64,000 bases of DNA from Gordonia polyisoprenivorans NBRC 16320 = JCM 10675. GTDB taxonomy: Bacteria; Actinomycetota; Actinomycetes; Mycobacteriales; Mycobacteriaceae. Below, in pieces: positions 1-8,864 of the stretch. The position numbers and the translations under genes are program-made. The stretch lies in contig NZ_BAEI01000019.1 of NCBI RefSeq assembly GCF_000241325.1, forward strand, positions 1 to 64,000. Direction: 5' to 3'. Position 1 is the stretch's first letter, and every line of letters starts with the position of its first letter. Under the pieces are notes generated by a model. It was not told the origin of the DNA. It saw only the letters and a program-made list of their open reading frames with translations, and did not search any database.

Positions 1-1
1 C

Positions 2-673
2 CGGCCCGGGCCGGTGTTCACCAATCTCCTTCTGGCAGATGAGATCAATCGGACACCACCCAAGACGCAGGCGTCGCTGCTCGAAGCGATGGAGGAGCGG
101 CAGGTCTCGGTCGACGGTGTGCCCCGCCCGCTCCCCGACCCATTTCTGGTCGCGGCGACCCAGAATCCCGTCGAGTACGAGGGCACTTATCCCCTGCCGG
201 AAGCGCAGCTCGACCGCTTTCTGCTCAAGGTGACCCTGCCCGTCCCACCCCGTGACGACGAGATCACCGTGCTCGCACGGCATGCCGCGGGATTCGACCC
301 GAAGGATCTGGGAGCGGCCGGGCTGCGACCGGTGGCCTCCGCTGCCGACATCGTCGCCGCCGCCGATGCCGTCCGGCACGTTGCGGTGGCCCCGCAGGTG
401 GCGGCGTACATCGTCGACATCGCCCGGGCCACCCGGACCTCACCGTCACTCGCGCTCGGGGTCAGCCCGCGCGGCGCCACCGCCCTGTTGTCCACCAGCC
501 GGGCGTGGGCATGGCTGGGCGGACGGGACTTCGTCACACCCGACGACGTCAAGGCGCTGGCCCAATCGACTCTGGCACATCGCCTTTCGTTGCGACCGGA
601 GGCCGAGCTCGAAGGCGTGTCGGTGGCGGCGGTCCTCGACGCCGCCATCGCCTCGGTGCCCGTGCCGCGCTGA
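2..673 (+). CDS. moxR: MoxR-family AAA+ ATPase, 5' end cut by window
   Basis: MoxR proteins are AAA+ chaperone-like ATPases that usually work with VWA/DUF58 partner proteins. The visible part begins just before the Walker B strand (LLLADEINRTPPKTQ), followed by the sensor-type motif ATQNP and the typical C-terminal lid. The Walker A part lies left of the window. The frame is open from base 2, so the GTG at 14 is internal and not the start. The stop (TGA 671-673) overlaps the ATG of the next gene by one base, indicating translational coupling with the DUF58 gene. The moxR/DUF58/SpoIIM/RDD cluster is conserved in Mycobacteriales. Confidence 0.9.
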   Translation, partial: RPGPVFTNLLLADEINRTPPKTQASLLEAMEERQVSVDGVPRPLPDPFLVAATQNPVEYEGTYPLPEAQLDRFLLKVTLPVPPRDDEITVLARHAAGFDPKDLGAAGLRPVASAADIVAAADAVRHVAVAPQVAAYIVDIARATRTSPSLALGVSPRGATALLSTSRAWAWLGGRDFVTPDDVKALAQSTLAHRLSLRPEAELEGVSVAAVLDAAIASVPVPR

Positions 674-1965
674 TGGTGCTCACCGGCCGGTTCTTCGCGC
701 TCGTGGTGGCGGGCGCGATCCCGGTGATCGCCTACCCGCGCTACTGGGTGGCCCTGCTGTGGGTCCTGGGATGCGTGGTCCTCATGGTCGTCGATCTGAT
801 CGCCGCCGGGTCGACGAGAACCCTGCGGCTCTACCGGCTTCCGTCGGCGCCCATCCGCCTCGGCGAGACCGGGAGCTCGGTTCTGATGGCGCACAACGCG
901 ACCGGCCGCCGGTTCCGGGCGCGGATCAACGATTCGTGGCAGCCGTCGGCGGGCGCGGTGAACGCGGTGCACGCGGTGTCGTTGGCGCCCGGCGAGCAGC
1001 AACAGCTGGTGACCGGGCTGCGGCCCACCCGCCGGGGGGATCGGCTCACGCATCGGGTGACGGTACGGCGGATGGGTCCGCTCGGACTGGCCGGGCGGCA
1101 ATCGGGCTATGTCGTACCCGGCTCCATTCGTGCACTGCCACCGTTCGACTCCCGAAAGTTGTTGCCGTCCCGGCTCGCCCGGCTCCGTCAGCTCGACGGC
1201 CGCTCGGCGGTGCGGATTCGTGGGCAGGGCACCGAATTCGACTCCCTGCGTGACTACGTCGACGGCGACGACGTGCGCAGCATCGACTGGCGCGCCACCG
1301 CCCGGCGACGGTCGACGGTGGTGCGGACCTGGCAGCCCGAGAAGGACCGCCACATCGTGATCGTGCTGGACACCTCGCGCACCTCCGCGGGCCGCATCGG
1401 TGATGCTCCGCGTCTCGACGCGGCGATGGACGCGGCCCTGCTGCTGGCCGCCCTCGCCGCGCATGCCGGTGATCGCGTCGATCTGATCGCCGGTGATCGC
1501 GTCGTCCACCGGCGCGTGGTCGGCGCGTCGCGCACCACCCTGCTCGGTGATCTCGTCAGCGCGATGACAGCGTTGGAACCCGCTCTACTGGAAGCAGATT
1601 GGCCGTTGCTGGCCGCCGAGGTGAGCAAACTGACCCGGCAACGTGCGTTACTCGTGTTGTTGACGCCCTTGGAGCCGGCCGCCGTCGAGGAGTCGATGCT
1701 GGCACCGCTGTCGGTGCTGGCGCAGCGGTACAAGGTGGTGATCGGATCGGTCCGTGACCCGCAGCTCGCCGCGATGGCTGCTCTGCGCGACGACGCGGCC
1801 GACATCTACGACGCCGCCGCTGCCGCCCGCACCCTGGCCCTGCGCGGACGCACCGAATCGGCGGTGTCGCGCCTGGGTGTCGACGTCGTCGACGCCGACC
1901 CGGCAGATCTCCCGGCGGCACTCGCCGATCATTACCTCACCCTCAAGTCACGCGGTTTGCTCTGA
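673..1965 (+). CDS. DUF58 domain protein (VWA-like MoxR partner)
   Basis: A 430-aa protein with two N-terminal hydrophobic segments (about residues 5-38). The DUF58 signature RDYVDGDDVRSIDWRATAR follows near the middle, then a VWA-like segment with a MIDAS-type DTSRTS motif. DUF58 proteins are thought to be membrane-anchored clients or partners of MoxR ATPases. I chose ATG 673, which overlaps the moxR stop, rather than the more upstream in-frame GTG, because the longer form would lie inside moxR. The biochemical role is unknown. Confidence 0.88.
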   Translation: MVLTGRFFALVVAGAIPVIAYPRYWVALLWVLGCVVLMVVDLIAAGSTRTLRLYRLPSAPIRLGETGSSVLMAHNATGRRFRARINDSWQPSAGAVNAVHAVSLAPGEQQQLVTGLRPTRRGDRLTHRVTVRRMGPLGLAGRQSGYVVPGSIRALPPFDSRKLLPSRLARLRQLDGRSAVRIRGQGTEFDSLRDYVDGDDVRSIDWRATARRRSTVVRTWQPEKDRHIVIVLDTSRTSAGRIGDAPRLDAAMDAALLLAALAAHAGDRVDLIAGDRVVHRRVVGASRTTLLGDLVSAMTALEPALLEADWPLLAAEVSKLTRQRALLVLLTPLEPAAVEESMLAPLSVLAQRYKVVIGSVRDPQLAAMAALRDDAADIYDAAAAARTLALRGRTESAVSRLGVDVVDADPADLPAALADHYLTLKSRGLL

Positions 1966-2118
1966 GCCGGTCGGTGTGCTCCCCAACCCGGTCCGTTCAC
2001 TCCCCTATTGGTTGTCAGGCAACCCAATCTGGTTGACAGCCATCGCTACTCGCCACCTGCACACCATCATCGTGTAGCGTCCGGGGCGGGTTGGGGTTTG
2101 CTCAGGAGGGGAAATCCG

Positions 2119-3444
2119 ATGCGCCCGAATCATCTCAGCTCCCCCGTATCGGTGGCCGCACTGTCTCTGATCGCTGCGGCCGTTGCGGCCGGTCATGGGG
2201 TCAGTCCTGGGGTCAATGCCGCGGATTCCGCACCGGTGACTTTGTCCCCGGCGAACGTGCGCCTGGCGTCGACCGTGCTGACGGTGGCGGGCAACACCAC
2301 GGTCGTGAACATCCCGATGAACGAGGAACTCGGCGGCGCGCTCTGCTCACCGCCCAATGTGTGCCAGACGGTCGTCTACCCCTCCGGCGACATCGGCGGT
2401 ATCGCATTGCAAAAGGGCGTGGCGGCCCTGACCACCGACATCAACACGACACCCGGGAAGAAGGTGGTGTTCGCCTACTCTCAGGGCGGCATGATCGTCA
2501 CCTCCTGGCTTCAGGACAGTGCCGCGTCGGCCACGGCCCCGCCGAAGTCGGATCTGACATTTGTTCTGCTGGGCAACCCGCAACGAGGGCTCAACGGCCA
2601 GGCGCCCACGTTGGGCGTCGGGTCCGCGACCCCCACCGACACCGGGTACACCGTCATCGACGTCTCCCGCGAGTACGACGGCGAATCGGACTGGCCGAAC
2701 AACCCGTTGAACGGGCTGGCGGTCGCCAACGCCATCGCCGGGTACTTCGTCGTCCACACCGATTACACCGGCGTGGACGTCGAGGACCAGAACAATCTCG
2801 TCCAGACCGTCGGCGGCACCACCTACGTCCTCGTTCCGACCGCCAATCTGCCTCTGCTCGAACCACTCCGGATGATGGGTCTGAGTGGTGTGGCCGACCA
2901 ACTCAACGGTCCGCTCAAGACGATCGTCGATCAGGGATACAACCGGACCGGCTACACCACCCTCGGCGACGATCCGGCCGCGCAGCAGACGATCGGCAGT
3001 GTCTTCGGGACCACTGCCACCACGAACGCCGCGAGATCCGCCGAGAACACCGCATCCCGCGCCGCGGCCCGTCAGAGCGTCGCGGCTCCGGCGGCGACCG
3101 GTTACGCCGTGACGACAAGCGCATCCTCGGCCCTCGGAACACCCACCCCGACATCGGCTCCCGCTGCCACCACGACAACGTCTGCCCCCCAGACACCCAT
3201 CACCCCGGCCTCGGCGACCCCGAGTACAACAACATCGAGTTCACCGACATCGAGTTCACCGACATCGGATTCCGGCGGCTACGTCGGACGGCACCGTGCT
3301 CCCGAGGCCACCGCCGGCCACGACTCTTCCGGTCAGGACTCCTCCGGTCCGGGCTCCTCCGGTCAGGACGCCGCTCAGGCCGCCACGGGCACTGCGTCAC
3401 CGCGGTCGGGATCGGGGATGTCGCCGCGCTCGCCGTCGTTGTAG
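2119..3444 (+). CDS. Secreted PE-PPE-domain serine hydrolase
   Basis: A 441-aa protein preceded by a strong Shine-Dalgarno (AGGAGGG, 2104-2110). An N-terminal hydrophobic stretch after MRPNHLSSPV looks like a signal peptide ending near the Ala-rich residues 20-35. The body matches the PE-PPE alpha/beta-hydrolase domain, which is related to cutinases. The nucleophile elbow is AYSQGG with Ser121, and Cys76/Cys82 may form a disulphide. From about residue 330 the protein becomes a Ser/Thr/Pro/Gly-rich tail with 15-bp in-frame repeats (SSSPT units near 3235-3270, SSGQD/SSGPG units near 3330-3370). This is probably a cell-envelope esterase; the substrate is not deducible. The 3' end overlaps the convergent gene by 70 bp. 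Confidence 0.8.
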   Translation: MRPNHLSSPVSVAALSLIAAAVAAGHGVSPGVNAADSAPVTLSPANVRLASTVLTVAGNTTVVNIPMNEELGGALCSPPNVCQTVVYPSGDIGGIALQKGVAALTTDINTTPGKKVVFAYSQGGMIVTSWLQDSAASATAPPKSDLTFVLLGNPQRGLNGQAPTLGVGSATPTDTGYTVIDVSREYDGESDWPNNPLNGLAVANAIAGYFVVHTDYTGVDVEDQNNLVQTVGGTTYVLVPTANLPLLEPLRMMGLSGVADQLNGPLKTIVDQGYNRTGYTTLGDDPAAQQTIGSVFGTTATTNAARSAENTASRAAARQSVAAPAATGYAVTTSASSALGTPTPTSAPAATTTTSAPQTPITPASATPSTTTSSSPTSSSPTSDSGGYVGRHRAPEATAGHDSSGQDSSGPGSSGQDAAQAATGTASPRSGSGMSPRSPSL

Positions 3445-4370
3445 GCCCACCGGCCTGCGGTGAACACATAGACGAAGAATCCCACCCAGACGAACACGCC
3501 GATCCCGACACGTGCCCACGTGGGCAGCCCCGACGGTGTCACGAATGCCTCGATGAGCCCGGTGATCAGCAGCAGGACAACCAATCCCAACGCAATACCG
3601 ATCGCCGCGCGACCCTGCTCGGCCAGCGACTGCATTCGTGTTTTCGGGCCGGGCGCGATCCACGACCAGAAGACCCGCAGGCCCACTCCGGCGGAGACGA
3701 ACAGACAGGTCATCTCCAGCAATCCGTGCGGGGTGATCAAGCCGAAGAACACATCGGCGCGACCGTGCCGGATCATGATCGACGCGGTGACCGCGACGTT
3801 GAGGATGTTGCTCCACACCACCATGACGATCGGAAAACCGAAGACGCCGAAGGCGATACAGGTGGCGGCGAGCCAGAAGTTGTTGGTCCAGACCCGCAAC
3901 GCGAACGACGTCGCGGCGTTCTCGGTGTAGTAGTTCGCGAAGTCGTTGTCGACGAGTCGTTGGATGTCGGCCGGGCTGCCGAACGCGGTCTCGGTGCTGG
4001 GATGGTCCAGGAACCACCACGTCATCGCGAACATTCCGACGAACGACACGATCAGAACACTGAGCCACCACCAGCGCATCGCATACAACGCCGCGGGGAA
4101 CGTCCGCCCGAAGTAGCGGCCGACGATCGCCCAACTGCTCTCCTTGACACCGGCGGATCGGGTCCGCGCCTTGGCCAACAACGCGGAGAGATAGCCGACG
4201 AGGGAGGCGTCGGGAGCGGTGGACCGGATGACCGAGAGGTGGGTGGCCACCCGCTGGTAGGTGTCGATCAGTTCGTCGGCCTCCGCGCCGGAGAGCCGGC
4301 GGCGCTTGGTGAGCTGCTCGAGCCGCTCCCAGGTCGGCCGCTTGTCGCCCACGTAGGCATCGAGATCCAC
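3375..4370 (-). CDS. SpoIIM-like (DUF95) integral membrane protein
   Basis: A 331-aa protein starting at a GTG (VDLDAYVG). A soluble N-terminal part (about 90 residues) precedes a SpoIIM/DUF95 membrane domain with several hydrophobic helices and the typical motif SSWAIVGRYFGRTFPAALY. Mycobacteriales do not sporulate. Homologues sit next to moxR/DUF58/RDD genes as here, which suggests a shared envelope function. The gene is convergent with the PE-PPE gene and their coding ends overlap by 70 bp, so one of the two tails may be mis-stopped or both are genuinely overlapping. Confidence 0.85.
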   Translation of the reverse strand: MDLDAYVGDKRPTWERLEQLTKRRRLSGAEADELIDTYQRVATHLSVIRSTAPDASLVGYLSALLAKARTRSAGVKESSWAIVGRYFGRTFPAALYAMRWWWLSVLIVSFVGMFAMTWWFLDHPSTETAFGSPADIQRLVDNDFANYYTENAATSFALRVWTNNFWLAATCIAFGVFGFPIVMVVWSNILNVAVTASIMIRHGRADVFFGLITPHGLLEMTCLFVSAGVGLRVFWSWIAPGPKTRMQSLAEQGRAAIGIALGLVVLLLITGLIEAFVTPSGLPTWARVGIGVFVWVGFFVYVFTAGRWAYNDGERGDIPDPDRGDAVPVAA

Positions 4371-4462
4371 CTCGACAGCTTAGAACGCCGGGCGACGGTG
4401 GAGTGCGGATGTGAACCGGTTGATCGACGCCGCGGCCGGCGTGGTGGCCTAGAGTGTGGCGC

Positions 4463-5323
4463 ATGTATCCGCAGCAGATGCCCTATCCGGTGCGGCCGTA
4501 TCCGCCGGTCACCTGGGGTCGGGGCGCGGTCGGCACGGTCGGCGTCGGACGCGACGACCAGGTGTCGGGTGAGGCGGTGGCGCTCGACTTGCCGGCCGCC
4601 TCGTTCGGGCTGCGCATCCTGTCCGGGGTGATCGATCTGATCCTCGGTTACCTCGTGCTGATCCTCGGCATCTACCTGTCGTTCAAGCTGGCCTACGACG
4701 TCGACGACGCGTTGTTCGGCGCCTGTCTCACGGTGTCGACGGTGATCGCATTCGCCGCGGTGCCGACGACGTGGGAGACGCTCACCCGCGGAAAAACCCT
4801 CGGGCACGTGATACTCGGGTTGCGGACCGTCCGCGACGACGCCGGGCCGATCCGATTCCGCCACGCCCTGACCCGGGCGATGATCGGCGTGGTCGAGATC
4901 TACACGTTCTTCGGTGTCCCGGCGATGATCTGCGCGGCGGTGAACCGCCGCAACAAACGCATCGGCGACCTCGTCGCCGGCACATACGTGATCCGCGAAC
5001 GATTCACGATCGCGCTGCCCGAACCGATCCCGATGCCGCCGCCACTGGTCCCGTGGGCGAGGGCCGCCGACATCGCCGCTCTCCCGGACCCGTTGGCGGT
5101 GTCGGTACGGCAGTTCCTCAACCGGCGCGAAGCCTACAGCCCGGCGGCGCGGTCGGCTCTCGCCGAGCGTCTGATCTTCGCGATCGCGCCATATGTCGCG
5201 CCCGCTCCTCCGCCGCAGGCGCCGGCCGAGGATGTCCTCGCCGCGGTCATGGCAGCGCGCCGCGAACGCGACACGGCACGCCTGGTCCGCGAGGACCTGC
5301 TGCGAACACGATTGTTGGGCTGA
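4463..5323 (+). CDS. RDD-family membrane protein
   Basis: A 286-aa protein with an RDD domain: ASFGLRILSGVIDLILGYLVL at residues 45-70, three hydrophobic helices, and the conserved block NRRNKRIGDLVAGTYVIRER after the third. The cytoplasmic C-terminal half is Ala/Arg-rich. ATG 4463 is preferred; an in-frame GTG at 4454 is the alternative. The gene is divergent from the SpoIIM-like gene with about 90 bp between them, probably sharing a promoter region. The molecular function of the family is poorly defined (some members are transporters). Confidence 0.82.
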   Translation: MYPQQMPYPVRPYPPVTWGRGAVGTVGVGRDDQVSGEAVALDLPAASFGLRILSGVIDLILGYLVLILGIYLSFKLAYDVDDALFGACLTVSTVIAFAAVPTTWETLTRGKTLGHVILGLRTVRDDAGPIRFRHALTRAMIGVVEIYTFFGVPAMICAAVNRRNKRIGDLVAGTYVIRERFTIALPEPIPMPPPLVPWARAADIAALPDPLAVSVRQFLNRREAYSPAARSALAERLIFAIAPYVAPAPPPQAPAEDVLAAVMAARRERDTARLVREDLLRTRLLG

Positions 5324-5364
5324 GCTTTTCGGTCATCGGACTCGGCGTCCGTTGAACCCGTCGC

Positions 5365-6561
5365 TCACTTGAGGTCGGCGCTGGACTTTCCGAGGATACG
5401 GCGGGCGATGATCAGCTGCTGGATCTGCTGCGTGCCCTCGAAGATGTCGAGGATCTTGGCGTCGCGAGCCCACTTCTCGAGCAGCATGGTCTCCGAGAAT
5501 GCCGCGCTCGCACCGAGTTCCACCGCCTTGTTGGTGATGTCGGTGACCGTGCGGCCGGCCTTGGCCTTCGACATGGACGCCTCGGTGGAGTTGGGCTGGG
5601 AGTTGTCGGCCATCCAGGCTGCCCGGATCGCGAGCAACCAGGAAGCCTCCCAATCGGATTCGAGCCGGATGAACTCGGCGACCGCAGCATGCTGGGTGGC
5701 CGCGGGGGCGTCGTAGTCGATGGTGTGGCCGGCGTCGCTGAGCAGGCTGCGCAGTTCTTCCAGCGCAGCCCGGCCGAGTCCCACGGCCATCGCCGCGACC
5801 ACCGGGCGGGTGTTGTCGAAGGTCTGCATGACCCCGGCGAACGCCTTCTTGGTCTCCACTTCCGGTGAGCCGAGCAGGTTCTCGGCGGGCACGCGCGCGT
5901 TCTCGAAGCGCAGGACCGCGGTGTCGGAGGCCTTGATGCCCAGCTTGTGCTCGAGGCGCACCACGCTCACTCCGTCGGCGTCGAGAGGCACGACGAAGCT
6001 CTTGATCGCGGCGCGACCGGCGCTCTTGTCGACGGTCGCCCAGACGACCACGTGGTCGGCGCGGGATCCGGCGGTGACGAAGATCTTCTCGCCGTTGATG
6101 ACGTATTCGTCGCCGTCGCGCGTGGCCGTCGTCGACACCGCCGCCGAGTCGGAGCCGAAGCTCGGTTCGGTGATCGCCATCGCCGCCCAGACACCGGAGA
6201 ACTTCTCGAGCTGTTCCGGCGTGGCCACCGCGGAGATCGCCGCGTTGCCCAGACCCTGATACGGGATGGACAGCATGAGGGCGACGTCGCCCCAACCCAT
6301 CTCGACGCCGTGCAACACACCGCGGATGTTGGCGCCGTTGACGGTGCCCGCATCGGCATCGGCGCCGCCCGACTTGTCGGACTCCTTGGCCGCCTCGCGC
6401 GCCTTCTTGGCGAGTGCGCCCAGGTCGTCGAGTTCCTTGGGGTATTCGTGCTCGGCCTTGTCGTACTTGCGCGAGACCGGTCGGAAGATGTGCTCGGCCG
6501 CGAGGTGGGCTTGCTCGACCGCCGAATCGAACTTCTTCGGGAGCTCCAGGTTGATCGCCAT
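5365..6561 (-). CDS. Acyl-CoA dehydrogenase
   Basis: A 398-aa flavoprotein for the first oxidation of fatty acyl-CoA. Visible features are the FAD-binding signature MAITEPSFGSDSAAV near residue 150, the strand YVINGEKIFVTAG, and the C-terminal IFEGTQQIQQLIIARRILG. That last segment carries the expected catalytic-base Glu (about residue 375, in FEGT). The start at 6561 (MAINLELPKK) is used because it resembles starts of mycobacterial FadE23-type enzymes. A longer in-frame form from 6627 would run through a palindrome. That palindrome (6572-6585) sits just upstream and may be an operator. The gene stands alone; the exact chain-length specificity is unknown. Confidence 0.88.
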   Translation of the reverse strand: MAINLELPKKFDSAVEQAHLAAEHIFRPVSRKYDKAEHEYPKELDDLGALAKKAREAAKESDKSGGADADAGTVNGANIRGVLHGVEMGWGDVALMLSIPYQGLGNAAISAVATPEQLEKFSGVWAAMAITEPSFGSDSAAVSTTATRDGDEYVINGEKIFVTAGSRADHVVVWATVDKSAGRAAIKSFVVPLDADGVSVVRLEHKLGIKASDTAVLRFENARVPAENLLGSPEVETKKAFAGVMQTFDNTRPVVAAMAVGLGRAALEELRSLLSDAGHTIDYDAPAATQHAAVAEFIRLESDWEASWLLAIRAAWMADNSQPNSTEASMSKAKAGRTVTDITNKAVELGASAAFSETMLLEKWARDAKILDIFEGTQQIQQLIIARRILGKSSADLK

Positions 6562-6571
6562 GCGGGCTATC

Positions 6572-6585
6572 TTACTCAGAAGTAA
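6572..6585. promoter_or_regulatory. Palindrome upstream of acyl-CoA dehydrogenase
   Basis: TTACT-CAGA-AGTAA forms an inverted repeat ending 11 bp upstream of the acyl-CoA dehydrogenase start. Size and position fit a TetR-type operator for fatty-acid catabolism; the regulator is not in this window. Confidence 0.4.
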
Positions 6586-7514
6586 GTTGCTGTCCAGCCC
6601 ACCTTCGCGGAGGGGATTCGCTGGCACGAGTAGTCGGGGCGCCGTAACGCAGCCGCCCTGGCGTCGCGTGCGGTGGCCACCCGCGCTCCGTCGCGGGACA
6701 CTCCCCGAGTAAGGACCTTTACCCGTAGATAGTTGGCGGTCAACTCCACGTCGAACACACTCAAGGCGAACAGGTCTTGTTGGCAGCAGACACCGCGTGA
6801 ACGTCGGCTTTGTCGACCGGTGGCAATGAGAGGCCGCGCTGCTGAGCCGCTGCGTCTTCTGCCAACCACCTGTACCGCGCCGATCTGCCTACCGCGACGA
6901 TCGCCGGCCGCTTAGACCGTGGGTACGTCGTAGTGCTCGACCCCCGTGGACCTCACCGGGTGCCCGACCGCCTGAATGTGCGGTTCAGTTGATCGATTGT
7001 TGATCATGCAGCCGAAATCTGTCGGTCTTATGCGCTGGCTGAAACGATGCCGGTGGACGGCACCAAGAAGCGCGGCCGGCTGGCAAATGACACAAAGGCG
7101 ACCCTGGCGCGCTGGCATCTTCATGCTGCGGACACGTCCGGTGCCCGGATGAACAGGTGCGGACCCAAGTAGGCGATGAGTCGAATTCCTACTGGTCCTG
7201 AAGGCATGCTGCGTAACGATAACCCCGCGCCACCCGAGACAGCGCGATGGACAACCGCACGCAGTGCACCCAAGGACGACGGACGTCTCAGCGGAGGCCA
7301 TCAGGGGAGTTGGGGGTGTCAGTTCCTCGACTGCGAGATTCGGGACAAGTCGCAGCCGAAGAGTACAGTCACGGTCCGCTAGTCAGTCCCTTCCCGCCAT
7401 GGTCGCGGCCAATATCGTCCGCACGGGCGTTGCGCTCGATAGGCGAGACAGGCTTCTGGCACAACACGGCGTCAGACGCGAATGCAGTGTGCGGCGATAG
7501 GTTGGAATGAGAAG
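6586..7514. other. Long gene-free stretch, left flank of PARIS-like island
   Basis: About 930 bp with no gene I can support. Open frames here (for example minus strand 6912-7301) are short, lack a Shine-Dalgarno and show no recognisable domain. No tRNA, integrase or transposase is visible. It may be decayed island DNA plus the promoter of the downstream operon. Confidence 0.5.
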
Positions 7515-8864
7515 ATGTCCGGTGTGACGGACCAGAAACCACTCAAGCTCATACAGGCTAGCGTATATGGTGTACTCGGTGCCTACGACCACACCATTAA
7601 GTTCGGCTCCGATGACGATTTCGTGATCGTTTACGGCCCCAACGGTGTCGGCAAAACTAAGACTCTGGAGGTACTAGACGGCCTCTGCCGAATTGACGGT
7701 CGAGCGCTTTCTAATCTACCGTTTGACACTGCCGAGATACTTTTTGATCGTAACAATAAAATCACCGCCACTTCCAGCTGGGAAACTGCGGAACAGTTCG
7801 TTACCTTCGACCTACTTATTGATGGAGAATTGCAGGACCGGTGGACGTACGACCAGCCAGAGGCTGTCGATTGGCTGATCGACAACACACCGTGGCGACC
7901 AATTGAAAATGGCCTGTGGGAGGACCGCTCCGACGGCGAGATATCGACCTATGAGCATTTGGAGTCCCTCTATTCTTCTCAGCTAAGTTCGGGGTTGGGC
8001 GGCAAGATACCGGAAGCCCTTGAGCAATTTCGGAAACGATTTCCTGTCTATCTGATCGAAACGCAGAGACTTCGAACAGGCTCGACGCCCCGTCCGATCC
8101 TTCGACGACCGGCCAGTTTCCAAAGGCGCAGGCGAACGGCCGTTAACGCAACCCGGATCAATGACCAGGCCGAAGTAATGAAGTTTCAGATAAATAATGC
8201 ACAGACCGAACATTCGAGAATTACCCAACAACTTGATAGAACCTTTCCAAGTCGTATTCTCGAAGCTTCAGGTGAGTCAGCACAAGCAAATGACGATTCG
8301 GGTATACGAGCCAGGTACAATGAACAAAATGAATTTCGGTCGCGGCTAGGGCGTGTTGTATCCGTTCCCCTAGAAAGTGAATTGTCGCTACCTTCGCGAT
8401 CGCTGGAGAATTGGGAGCTTCGACTTCTCGATTTGTACCTGTCAGATGCCGACCAGAAGCTACAGCCGTTTGTTAATATTCTACGCCGAATCGAACTACT
8501 TGAGGATATCCTCAACCGTCGCCTCCTGCGAAAGAAAGTTCACGTAGACTCTAGCGAGGGAATTTCTGTTTCCGATGAATCAGGTGGTCGCAAGATAGCA
8601 CTTGAGACACTGTCGTCCGGTGAGCAGCATGAGGTGATCCTAATGTTTGACCTCCTGTTCAATGTTCCAGAGGGCGCTCTTGTTCTGATTGATGAGCCCG
8701 AAATTTCACTTCACGTGAGTTGGCAAATCGAGTTCATCCCGGACGTGCAGAGGATCGCAAAGATCCGAGGGCTGAAGTTCATTGTTGCGACACACTCGCC
8801 TCAGATCATCAACGACAGATGGGACAAAGCCATCCGACTTGGACCGTCTGATACGAGCTTCTAA
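7515..8864 (+). CDS. ariA: PARIS-like AriA: AAA15/ABC-type ATPase
   Basis: A 449-aa ABC-type (AAA15, RecF/Old-like) ATPase. Motifs in order: Walker A GPNGVGKT at residues 41-48; a conserved YLIETQRL segment mid-protein; ABC signature LSSGEQHE at 366-373; Walker B LVLIDEPE with Asp393-Glu394; switch-His in VATHSPQIINDRWD (His427). The run LSSGEQHE...IDEPEISLHVSWQ...ATHSPQIINDRWD is typical of ATPases paired with DUF4435 proteins, as in PARIS AriA. There the ATPase forms a sensor scaffold holding the effector until a phage anti-restriction protein is detected. ATG 7515 has GGAATGAGAAG just upstream; an earlier in-frame ATG at 7482 is less likely. The gene is visibly AT-richer than its surroundings (frequent AAA, ATA, TTA codons), pointing to horizontal transfer. 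Stop and next start overlap (TAATG). Confidence 0.82.
   Translation: MSGVTDQKPLKLIQASVYGVLGAYDHTIKFGSDDDFVIVYGPNGVGKTKTLEVLDGLCRIDGRALSNLPFDTAEILFDRNNKITATSSWETAEQFVTFDLLIDGELQDRWTYDQPEAVDWLIDNTPWRPIENGLWEDRSDGEISTYEHLESLYSSQLSSGLGGKIPEALEQFRKRFPVYLIETQRLRTGSTPRPILRRPASFQRRRRTAVNATRINDQAEVMKFQINNAQTEHSRITQQLDRTFPSRILEASGESAQANDDSGIRARYNEQNEFRSRLGRVVSVPLESELSLPSRSLENWELRLLDLYLSDADQKLQPFVNILRRIELLEDILNRRLLRKKVHVDSSEGISVSDESGGRKIALETLSSGEQHEVILMFDLLFNVPEGALVLIDEPEISLHVSWQIEFIPDVQRIAKIRGLKFIVATHSPQIINDRWDKAIRLGPSDTSF

Noticed and set aside
2033..2038. TTGACA as a -35 promoter element before the PE-PPE gene
   Set aside because: No acceptable -10 at 16-19 bp spacing.
2091..4631. 846-aa plus-strand open frame
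   Set aside because: Arg/His/Asp-rich GC-frame shadow crossing the PE-PPE gene and antisense to the SpoIIM-like gene; no domain.
6912..7301. 129-aa minus-strand frame in the island flank
   Set aside because: No ribosome-binding site, low-complexity Cys/Arg composition, no domain; kept as non-coding.
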